A DNA stretch of 64,000 bases from VAZQ01 sp963840535 (GTDB lineage Bacteria; Pseudomonadota; Alphaproteobacteria; Rhizobiales; Xanthobacteraceae). Each line of letters begins with the position of its first letter. The first letter of the stretch is position 1. Shown piece after piece: positions 38,798-45,944 of this stretch. The notes beneath the pieces were generated by a model. That model made no database searches, was not told the origin of the DNA, and was given only the letters and a program-made list of their open reading frames with translations. The DNA lies in NCBI GenBank assembly GCA_963840535.1, contig CAWIZJ010000041.1:6722-70721 (forward strand), written 5' to 3'. The position numbers were made by a program, and so were the translations under genes.

Positions 38798-40414
38798 ATG
38801 TTTGCTCCCGATCCTGCTATTCCTGTCGCCCCCGCCATGCTCGAAGACTTGTTGCAGCGCCGGCCGTACAACGCAGTCACCGACTTCGTCGACGGCAACG
38901 TGGCACGCGGGCTCGGAGGCAAGATCGCGTTCACCGATTCGAAGCGTACGCTCGGCTACGGCGCCCTCGCGGAACGATCCATTCGTTTCGCCTCGGCGTT
39001 GAGGAAGCTGGGGGTGCGCCAGGAAGATCGTGTGATGCTTCTGTTCCACGACACCGTGGACTATCCAGTCGCGTTCTGGGGTGCGATCCGCGCCGGCATC
39101 GTTCCGGTTCCCGTCAACACGCTGCTGACCGCCGAGCAATATGCCTATCTCCTTGCCGACAGCCGCGCGACGGCGGCCGTCGTCGCTCCCGCGCTCGCCG
39201 GCATGCTGTCTTCGATCCGCGACCGCCTGCCGCATCTGCGCACCGTCATCGTGGTCGAGCCCGGCGCGGGGGACGAAGTCGACCTGCGCGACGCGCTCCG
39301 TCTCGAGGATGTGCTTGCAAGAGGTGACCCCGAGACGTTCACCGCCTCGACGATGTCGGACGAGGTGGCGTTCTGGCTCTACACCTCCGGCTCGACCGGC
39401 GATCCCAAGGCGGTCAAGCATGTTCATACCAGCCTGATGGCAACCGCGCGGCTCATGGGCCAAGGCATCATCGGCATAGGCGCCGACGACGTGGCGTTCT
39501 CGGCGGCCAAGCTGTCGTTCGCCTATGGGCTCGGCAATGCCATGTCGTTTCCCATGTCGGTCGGAGCGAGCACGGTATTGCTGCCCGAGCGGCCGACGCC
39601 GCAGGCAGTGCTCGCAGCTCTGCGCCGCTATCGCCCGACCATCTTCTATGCGGTGCCCTCGCTCTACGCGGCACTGCTGGCGCATCCGGATATCGGTCCC
39701 GGCGCCGGGTCCGACCGGCTGCGGCTGTGCATCTCCGCCGGAGAAGCGCTGCCGGCCAACCTCGGCGAGCGCTGGCGCAAGCTCGTGGGCGTCGACATTC
39801 TCGACGGCCTCGGCTCGACCGAGATGTTGCAGACCTTCCTCAGCAACCGCCCGGGCGACCTCCGCTACGGATCGAGCGGCAAGCCGGTGCCCGGCTACGA
39901 CGTCAGGATCGTCGACGAGAGCGGACACGAGCTGCCGGCCGGCGAGATCGGCGAGCTCGTCGTGCGCGGACCATCGGCGGGCGAAGGCTACTGGAACCAG
40001 CGCGCCAAGAGCCGGCGCACCTTCGTCGGGGAATGGATCCATACCGGCGACAAGTACGTGCGCGATCAGGACGGCTACTACCACTACTGCGGGCGCACCG
40101 ACGACATGTTCAAGGTCAACGGCATGTGGGTATCGCCGTTCGAGGTGGAGGCCGCGCTTGTTTCGCATGAGGCCGTGCTCGAGGCCGCCGTCATCGGCAG
40201 GGAAGACGGCGATGGCCTGATGAAGCCGAAGGCCTTCGTGGTGCTCAAGGAGGGCTACGCCGCCAACGATGGTCTGTTGGAAACGCTGAAGGTGCACGTC
40301 AAGGATCGCGCCGGAGCATGGAAATATCCGCGCTGGATCGACGTGCGGCCGGACCTGCCGCGCACCGCAACCGGCAAGATCCAGCGCTTCAAGCTGCGCG
40401 AGCTGGAACCGTAG
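38798..40414 (+). CDS. Benzoate-CoA ligase family protein
   Basis: ANL-superfamily ligase of 538 aa, closest in style to benzoate/4-hydroxybenzoate-CoA ligases. The start region reads YNAVTDFVDGNVARGLGGKIAF. The AMP-binding motif FWLYTSGSTGDPKAVKHVH has the Lys-His pair seen in that family. GLGSTEMLQTFLSNRPGDLR is the hallmark loop, and the hinge CGRTDDMFKVNGMWVSP and the end LPRTATGKIQRFKLREL are present. The product would be an aryl-CoA. It lies 5 kb from a 4-hydroxybenzoyl-CoA reductase, which suggests a shared pathway. The start could also be the ATG at 38838. Confidence 0.9.
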   Translation: MFAPDPAIPVAPAMLEDLLQRRPYNAVTDFVDGNVARGLGGKIAFTDSKRTLGYGALAERSIRFASALRKLGVRQEDRVMLLFHDTVDYPVAFWGAIRAGIVPVPVNTLLTAEQYAYLLADSRATAAVVAPALAGMLSSIRDRLPHLRTVIVVEPGAGDEVDLRDALRLEDVLARGDPETFTASTMSDEVAFWLYTSGSTGDPKAVKHVHTSLMATARLMGQGIIGIGADDVAFSAAKLSFAYGLGNAMSFPMSVGASTVLLPERPTPQAVLAALRRYRPTIFYAVPSLYAALLAHPDIGPGAGSDRLRLCISAGEALPANLGERWRKLVGVDILDGLGSTEMLQTFLSNRPGDLRYGSSGKPVPGYDVRIVDESGHELPAGEIGELVVRGPSAGEGYWNQRAKSRRTFVGEWIHTGDKYVRDQDGYYHYCGRTDDMFKVNGMWVSPFEVEAALVSHEAVLEAAVIGREDGDGLMKPKAFVVLKEGYAANDGLLETLKVHVKDRAGAWKYPRWIDVRPDLPRTATGKIQRFKLRELEP

Positions 40415-40417
40415 CCT

Positions 40418-40567
40418 GTAGGGTGGGCAAAATCGTCTGCCGTGTGCCCGATCCCAGCCCTCGGCGTCGCACGATTTTGCCCACGCGTGCGACCTTGACG
40501 AGTGGGCAAAATCGCACGCAACAGTTCCCGCGCTGCAACCGCACGGACGCGATTTTGCCCACCCTAC
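40418..40567. repeat. Four-arm palindromic repeat around GTGGGCAAAATCG
   Basis: GTAGGGTGGGCAAAATCG (40418-40435) is matched by its exact reverse complement at 40550-40567. Between them lie an inner reverse arm (40472-40484) and an inner forward arm (40502-40514) sharing GTGGGCAAAATCG. The unit starts 3 bases after the ligase stop and may help terminate both convergent genes. It resembles bradyrhizobial interspersed repeats. Confidence 0.8.
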
Positions 40568-40604
40568 CGATCCATTCGGGGTCGGGCCGGCGTCTTTGTG
40601 TCGA

Positions 40605-41555
40605 TTATTCCGCCTTGATGCCGGCCGACTTGATGATCGGCCACCATTTCTCGATCTCGGCCTTGTGGAAGGCGGCGAGCCCTTCCGGGGTCTGTTGCTC
40701 GCGCGAAGCAACATCCAGACCGAGATCGGCGAACCGCGCCCGCACCGCCGGATCGGCGAGCGCCTCGGCCATCGCGCCGTTGAGCCTGGCGATAACCTCC
40801 CTGGGCGTGCCGGCGGGCGCAAAGAACCCGAACCATCCCGACGCATAGAGCCCGGGAACGCCGCCCTCGTCGGAGGTCGGCATGTCCGGCATCGCCGGAG
40901 AGCGGCGCGGGGAAAGGTTGGCCAAGGCCTTGATCGTTCCCGCCCGCACTTGCGGCAACGCGGCTGCGGCTTGCACGACCAGGAGGTCCACTTGCCCGGA
41001 GATCAGGTCCTGCATGGCGGGACCGGCGCCGCGGTACGGGATGAACTGGACCTGCGTGCCGGTCGCCTGCTGGAACAGGATGCCGGTCACCTGCGCGGCC
41101 GCGTTCTGGTTGACGAACATGGCCTTGCCGGGATTGGCCTTCATCCATGCCACCAGACCCTTGAGGTCGTCCGCCGGCAGCGCCTTCTTCGCGACCATCA
41201 GCTGCGGATTGATGGAGATCAGCCCGATCGGCTCGAAATCCTTCTGCAGGTCGTAGGTCAGGCGATAGATCACGCTGCCGACATGAGTGTCCCACTGGCC
41301 GATATCGATGGTGTAGCCGTCGGCAGCCGCGCGCGCGAGACGCCCGACGCCGATGCTCCCGCCGGCACCGCCGACATTCTCGATGATGACGGGCTGGCCG
41401 AGCAGCGACCGCATCCGCTCGGCCATGATGCGTGCGACGGTGTCGGTCGATCCGCCCGGCGGGAACGGAACGATGATGGTGACGGAACGCGATGGATAGG
41501 TCTGCGCCTGCACGCCGGCGATGCCGGCCACCGCCGCCAGCGCGATCGCAACCAT
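40605..41555 (-). CDS. Bug-type binding protein, start region possibly frameshifted
   Basis: Periplasmic Bug receptor of about 316 aa: QTYPSRSVTIIVPFPPGGSTDT, GYTIDIGQWDTHVGSVIY, PYRGAGPAMQDLISGQVD. A short signal (VAIALAAVAGIAGVQA) is present. The best ribosome-binding site, GGAGGAG, is spaced for an ATG at 41565, which lies out of frame by one base. Removing one base would give a leader starting MRI. The ATG at 41555 gives a usable but short leader. Orphan receptor; carboxylate or aromatic-acid ligand likely. Confidence 0.85.
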   Translation of the reverse strand: MVAIALAAVAGIAGVQAQTYPSRSVTIIVPFPPGGSTDTVARIMAERMRSLLGQPVIIENVGGAGGSIGVGRLARAAADGYTIDIGQWDTHVGSVIYRLTYDLQKDFEPIGLISINPQLMVAKKALPADDLKGLVAWMKANPGKAMFVNQNAAAQVTGILFQQATGTQVQFIPYRGAGPAMQDLISGQVDLLVVQAAAALPQVRAGTIKALANLSPRRSPAMPDMPTSDEGGVPGLYASGWFGFFAPAGTPREVIARLNGAMAEALADPAVRARFADLGLDVASREQQTPEGLAAFHKAEIEKWWPIIKSAGIKAE

Positions 41556-41702
41556 GAATTCTCATGTTCTCCTCCGGGAAGTGATGGTCGTGGAAACGGG
41601 TCGTTGAACGTCGCGATGTCGATGAAGGGGTAGCCGGGATCGCGCGACAACCGGGGTGCGGGCAAGGACCGGGCGTCCGGCTCTGCTGCGAGCCGGCGCC
41701 AT

Positions 41703-41807
41703 CTAATCCACTTTCGGGCCGAAGTAGCTCGACCCGTAGAGCACCACGACCCAGATCGCCGCCAACACCCCGACCGAGACGACCGGCACCATTATTCCGT
41801 CGAGCAT
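41703..41807 (-). CDS. Small single-span membrane protein, 34 aa
   Basis: The ORF begins at the ATG at 41807 with GGGAGGA just upstream and encodes one hydrophobic helix (IMVPVVSVGVLAAIWVVVL) followed by YGSSYFGPKVD. It sits between a broken binding-protein gene and a Bug-type gene on the same strand. The good ribosome-binding site and membrane helix support a real gene; the function is unknown. Confidence 0.55.
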   Translation of the reverse strand: MLDGIMVPVVSVGVLAAIWVVVLYGSSYFGPKVD

Positions 41808-41857
41808 CTCATCCTCCCTTCGCCGGCATGATGGCATATGCGACGTGTCCGCGGCGA

Positions 41858-42887
41858 TTATTCGATGACCTCGTCGACGCGCAGCAGAAATGACTCTGGA
41901 ATGGTTAGGCCGAGCGCCTTTGCGGTCTTGAGGTTGATCACGAGCTCGAACTTGGTCGGGTGCTCCACCGGCAATTCCGCAGGTCTGGTGCCTTGCAGGA
42001 TCCTGTGTGCGTAGAGGGCCCCGCGCCGGAACAGGTCGGGCAGGCTCGCGCCGTAGGACATGAAGCCGCCGGCAGCCACGTGCTCGCGGGCCTGGAACAG
42101 GCCGGGCAGCCGCTGCTGGGCCAGTGCATCGATGATCCTGCGGAGGTGGAGCAGGTGGAAGGGGTCGTTGGTCATCAGGAACGCATCGGGGCGGTCCCGC
42201 CTCATCGCAGCGAATGCGTCGTCCCAGTGCGAGATGTCGTGCACCTCGACCGGGATCAGCGTCACCCCCGCCGCCGGCGCCGCAACCTCCAACTGCTCGA
42301 GGATGGCAACGTTGGAGGCATTGGTGCGATTCCACAGGAAGGCCAGGCGCGCGACGGAGGGGATGACCTCCTTGAGCAGCTGGATGCGTTTGGGGCCGAG
42401 ATCCGGACCGAGGATGGTATTGCCGGTAACATTTTCCCCGGGCTGCGCGAGGCTGGCGACCAGCCCGGCCCTGACCGGATCGCCGATGCCGATCATGACG
42501 ATGGGAATGGTGGCGGTCGCCTGCTTGGCGGCGCGGGTGGGTGGCGTACCGAAGGTCGCGATCAGATCGACCGGGCGGCGGACCAGCGCTGCCGCCGCCG
42601 CGGCCAGCCGCTCGGGTTCCCCCTCTCCGTAGCGATATTCGAAGGCGACGTTGCGGCCCTCGAGATAGCCGAGGTCGCGCAGGCCGACTGCGGAACGAAT
42701 TCCATACCGGAGCGTCGTCGATGATGCCGATGCGGGAGATTTTCGGCGGCGGCGGCTGCGCACGCGCGGAAAGCGGCAATGCCGTAGCCGCCGCGGCGGC
42801 GCCGATGGAGGCGACGAACTCGCGCCGCGTGGAGCAGGCGGCGCTCGCCCTCGTCCCGATCGACCCTGGCTGGTTCCTCCGCACCAT
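41858..42887 (-). pseudogene. TrpX/DUF534-type substrate-binding protein, one frameshift
   Basis: The leader region (STRREFVASIGAAAAATALPL, then ISRIGIIDDAPVWNSFR) is in one frame. Near 42690-42700 the frame changes and the body continues GLRDLGYLEGRNVAFEYRYG, PIVMIGIGDPVRAGLVASLA, to the end LLRVDEVIE at 41858. Restored length is about 330 aa, normal for PF04392 proteins. No transporter partner is adjacent. The shift is equivalent to one extra base where FRQGLRDLG would be expected. It is the second damaged member of this family in the window. Confidence 0.78.
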
Positions 42888-43068
42888 TTCGATCACCACC
42901 TCGTCGGCGCGGCCGAGCGGCGCCGGCGGCACGTCGAAGCCAAGCGGGCATCGCGCGGGGCGAATGATGCGAACGCCCGTCGCTTCACACTCACGTCGCT
43001 CGCCCCACCCAGGTTCCGCATCCAAGTCCCACCTTTGACAGGGTCGCTTCCGTCGCTACCATATCACA

Positions 43069-43361
43069 ATGCGTGCCGTTGGTCTGAGAACCCTCAAGAG
43101 CAGGCTCCGCCAGTACGTCCGTCTTGTCGCCGGCGGCGAGACCGTGCTGGTGACCGATCGCGATCGCGTCGTTGCCGAGCTGGTGCCCCCGCGTGCGGAC
43201 CGCAGCCTCCTGGTTTCGGACGCGATGCTGGCGGATGCCGTGCGCCAGGGATGGATCGCTCCACCCGCTGGTGGCCGCCGGAAGCGTCCCGCCACGCAAG
43301 CCGATCATGACCGTTCCAAAGCCTCATGGAGGAGTTGCGGCACGACCGAAACGACCGATGA
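43069..43361 (+). CDS. Phd/YefM-type antitoxin, C-terminus frameshifted
   Basis: Antitoxin of the prevent-host-death/VapB-like group: VGLRTLKSRLRQYVRLVAGGE, VLVTDRDRVVAELVPP. The expected C-terminus, KPIMT followed by LMEELRHDRNDR and a stop at 43361, is present but spread over two other frames (changes near 43290 and 43333). The first frame runs on to 43383 with an unrelated tail. The stop at 43359-43361 overlaps a VapC-like start as ATGA, typical of toxin-antitoxin operons. The toxin is missing beyond its first codons. Confidence 0.7.
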
Positions 43362-43383
43362 TCATATCGACACCTCGGTCTAG
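43358..43383 (+). pseudogene. Stub of a VapC-type toxin gene
   Basis: Directly overlapping the antitoxin stop, the sequence encodes a start plus HIDTSV (one base out of frame) and then TAG. VapC/PIN toxins typically begin with a Met, two or three hydrophobic residues and DTS containing the first active-site Asp. Nothing PIN-like follows, so all but the first eight codons are lost. Confidence 0.5.
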
Positions 43384-43481
43384 TCCATCAGTTGGCGGAA
43401 GAACTTCCATTCGGTGCGGCCGGCCTTGCCTTCAAGACGCATCGCGGCGGCGCTGCGACTTGCGGAGCCTGCGTGCAGGGG

Positions 43482-44156
43482 TCAGCCGAGCTCGCTGCCC
43501 TCGAGCTGCGAGAACCGCACCTGCAGAATCTCCCGCGTCCTCACCTTGCCGTTGCCGTCCTTCTCGACCAGGACGAGCTGCTGCGCATCGGGCAATCCCG
43601 TGGGGATCACCATCCTTCCGCCGGGCTTCAACTGATGCAGCAGCGGCGGGGGAATGAGGTCGGGAGCCGCCGTCACCATGACCTTGTCGAAGGGGGCGTG
43701 CTCGGCCCAGCCGTGATAGCCGTTGGCGATCCGCAGCGTCACATTCGCGCATCCCTGCCGACGCAGCCGCTGCTCCGCCTGCCCTGCCAGCTCCTCGATC
43801 ATCTCGATGCTGTAGACCTGCCGCGCCAGCTGCGCCAGGATCGCGGCCTGATAACCGAGGCCGGTCCCGATCTCGAGGACCTCGTCGTCGGCGCCGACAT
43901 CGAGCAGGTCCGTCATCAGCGCAACGATGAACGGTTGCGAGATCGTCTTGTCGCATCCGATCGGAAGCGGAACGTTGGCGTAGGCATAGGGCTGGAGCTC
44001 GATCGGCACGAACTCGTGCCGCGGCACCTTGCCCATGGCCGTCATGACCCGTTCCCCGAGGACCGCCTTGCCGATCGTGTCACGCAGCAGAAACGTGTTG
44101 GCGGAAATTTCCGCCAGCATCTCCCGGCGCATGATCGCGAAATCGTCCGCACTCAT
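43482..44156 (-). CDS. pcm: Protein-L-isoaspartate O-methyltransferase
   Basis: Repair methyltransferase of 224 aa that methylates isoaspartyl residues with SAM. Features are the N-terminal VMTAMGKVPRHEFVP, QPYAYANVPLPIGCDKTISQPFIVALMTD, the SAM motif VLEIGTGLGYQAAILA and the post-motif LKPGGRMVIP. The length is usual. It is a single gene, start ATG at 44156. Cytoplasmic. Confidence 0.94.
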   Translation of the reverse strand: MSADDFAIMRREMLAEISANTFLLRDTIGKAVLGERVMTAMGKVPRHEFVPIELQPYAYANVPLPIGCDKTISQPFIVALMTDLLDVGADDEVLEIGTGLGYQAAILAQLARQVYSIEMIEELAGQAEQRLRRQGCANVTLRIANGYHGWAEHAPFDKVMVTAAPDLIPPPLLHQLKPGGRMVIPTGLPDAQQLVLVEKDGNGKVRTREILQVRFSQLEGSELG

Positions 44157-44284
44157 TGGCGCATTCTATGGCAACGAGAGGGTCTCGTCGCAAGCACATC
44201 ACGCCGATTTTCGGATCGCCACCCCACCGCCGCAACATGACGCGGAGTTCGAGCACGGAGGCACTGGCTCGAATTTTTTCGTCT

Positions 44285-44830
44285 TCAGCGTGCCGGAGGC
44301 ATTGCCGGAAGGCTTCCCTGAACGCCTGCGGCGCCGATGATGATGGCGAGAATCTTCACCGGGTCCTGTCCGCTGTTGTGGCCGTTGTGCGGCTCGTCGA
44401 TCGCTTCCACGAAGCCGTCGCCCTTGCGATAGGTGTGGGTCCCCTTCGCCCCGTAGTCGACCGTGAGCTCGCCCTCGAGGATGTAACCGAAGAGCGGCAC
44501 CGGATGCATATGCCATCCGGTCCGCTGCCCTGGCTCGAGCGTGATCTCCACCGCCGTGACCCGGGCAGACGAACCGGACGGATACCGGATCGGTTCGCCG
44601 ATCACCGTCGTGCCGGTCGATACGACCAGGCGCTGCCCGGCATGGGCCTCCGCCGCGAGCGGTGCCGACCGGAGCGCGTCGGCCAGGCCCGCGCTCGACG
44701 CCGGCAGCAGGACGAGCGCCACCAGACATGCGGCCTGGAGCGCGTTTGCGCACGCCCATGACGCGCGAGCGCGGGCCTTCGAGAACACGCCGTGGCGAGA
44801 TAATGGGCGTGGCTGCCGGGCATTCGCCAT
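44285..44830 (-). CDS. Exported cupin-domain protein
   Basis: Protein of 181 aa with an N-terminal hydrophobic segment (about residues 27-50) and a single cupin barrel. The metal-site motifs TGWHMHPVPLFGYILEGELTV (His pair and Glu) and later NGHNSG are visible. It is likely periplasmic or membrane-anchored. Small cupins of this kind have many roles; no specific one is assigned. It lies 36 bases downstream of hcrB on the same strand, so it may be the last gene of the hcr group. Confidence 0.8.
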   Translation of the reverse strand: MANARQPRPLSRHGVFSKARARASWACANALQAACLVALVLLPASSAGLADALRSAPLAAEAHAGQRLVVSTGTTVIGEPIRYPSGSSARVTAVEITLEPGQRTGWHMHPVPLFGYILEGELTVDYGAKGTHTYRKGDGFVEAIDEPHNGHNSGQDPVKILAIIIGAAGVQGSLPAMPPAR

Positions 44831-44866
44831 GAGGAAGCTCCGTGGTGGGGTCGATCTGGATCTGGA

Positions 44867-45931
44867 TCAGGATGAGGTCGGAAGGTGTGCAAACAGCTTC
44901 GTCACCAGTCGGCGAGCCAGCACGCCGGCGACGCGGCGGCGGTAATGCCCGGGCGTGAACGTGGTCTTCATCGACATGATCTGATCGCGGACCAGATTGT
45001 CGAGTCCCGCGAGAACGCGTTCGTCGAGCGGGCCACCGCACAGCGCAGTTGTGCCTTCGAGCAGGACGGGGCGCGGATTGGTGCCGGTGAAGGCGACACG
45101 CAGGTCGACGAGCGTATCGCGCTCGCGGCGCAGCGCCGCCGCGACCCCGGTCACGGGATACTCGATCGAGCGGCGGATGCGAATCTTGTCGTAGGCCGAG
45201 CGCAGGCCGGGCGTGTTGCGCGCACGCACCGCGGTTACGAGCTCCCCCGGACGCAGCGACAGGTAGTATTTGCCGTCGCCGAGCGCGTCGGTGACCCCCT
45301 CCCTTCCCTCAACCGCTTGCGGGGGAGGGTCAGGGTGGGGGCGCGCGAAGCCGATGTAGAGACGCGCCAGCGGCAGCGTACGCGCGCCGGCGGGGCCGGC
45401 GAGATCGACCTCGGCGCCGAGCGTCAGCAGGGCGGGCGCGAGATCGCCGCTGAAGGTCGCAAAGCACACGCCTCGGCTCTTGGGTGCGACATGGCAGATC
45501 TCGCCCGTCGTCTTGAGGCAGTGGTTGTTGGCGGCGCGCCACCATTCGCTTTGATTGTAGAACAGGCAGCGGGTATCGAGGCAGAGATTGCCGCCGACCG
45601 TGCCCATGCTGCGGTGGGTGGGCCCGGCGATGAAGTGGGCGGCCTGCGCCACCACCGGATAGTGGGCGACCACCTGGCGGTGGGCGGCGAGCTCGGCGAG
45701 CGTGACCGCAGCGCCGATCTCCATCATATCGGCGTCGGCCCTGATCTCGCGCAGCTCGGCGACTCGATTGACGTCGATCAGCACCGGCGGGGCGACGATG
45801 CCGCGGCGGATATTGACCACGAGATCGGTGCCACCGCCGATGAGCGAGCTGCCGGGATGAGCGGCGCGCGCCGCGATCAGCTCGGTGAGCGTCGCGGGGC
45901 GAACGAGCTCGAATTCCGGCAGTGCGTCCAT
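44867..45931 (-). CDS. hcrB: 4-Hydroxybenzoyl-CoA reductase FAD/[4Fe-4S] subunit
   Basis: FAD-binding middle subunit of 354 aa. FAD motifs SLIGGGTDLVVNI and THRSMGTVGGNLCL are present. The insertion CLFYNQSEWWRAANNHCLK with GEICHVAPKSRGVCFA is the extra [4Fe-4S] loop that distinguishes HcrB from other xanthine-oxidase-family FAD subunits. An in-frame stretch encoding RPHPDPPPQAVEGREG (45295-45341) is a palindromic repeat within the gene. HcrABC removes the 4-hydroxyl group of 4-hydroxybenzoyl-CoA using ferredoxin. It starts 13 bases after hcrA. Confidence 0.9.
   Translation of the reverse strand: MDALPEFELVRPATLTELIAARAAHPGSSLIGGGTDLVVNIRRGIVAPPVLIDVNRVAELREIRADADMMEIGAAVTLAELAAHRQVVAHYPVVAQAAHFIAGPTHRSMGTVGGNLCLDTRCLFYNQSEWWRAANNHCLKTTGEICHVAPKSRGVCFATFSGDLAPALLTLGAEVDLAGPAGARTLPLARLYIGFARPHPDPPPQAVEGREGVTDALGDGKYYLSLRPGELVTAVRARNTPGLRSAYDKIRIRRSIEYPVTGVAAALRRERDTLVDLRVAFTGTNPRPVLLEGTTALCGGPLDERVLAGLDNLVRDQIMSMKTTFTPGHYRRRVAGVLARRLVTKLFAHLPTSS
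45295..45341. repeat. Palindromic repeat inside hcrB
   Basis: CCCCCTCCCTTCCCTCAACC, then GCTTGCGGGGGAGGGTCAGG and GTGGGGG form an imperfect GC-rich palindrome. This sequence type is common between genes in Hyphomicrobiales. Here it lies in frame within hcrB, adding about 15 residues just after the LYIGFAR strand and before the DGKYYLSLRPGE segment. Confidence 0.75.
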
Positions 45932-45944
45932 CGGAGCGCGACCG

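Noticed and set aside
38462..40846. 794-codon minus-strand open frame opposite the CoA ligase
   Set aside because: The ANL ligase motifs on the plus strand decide the coding strand.
43392..44240. 282-codon plus-strand open frame opposite pcm
   Set aside because: Antisense of a clear protein-isoaspartate methyltransferase.
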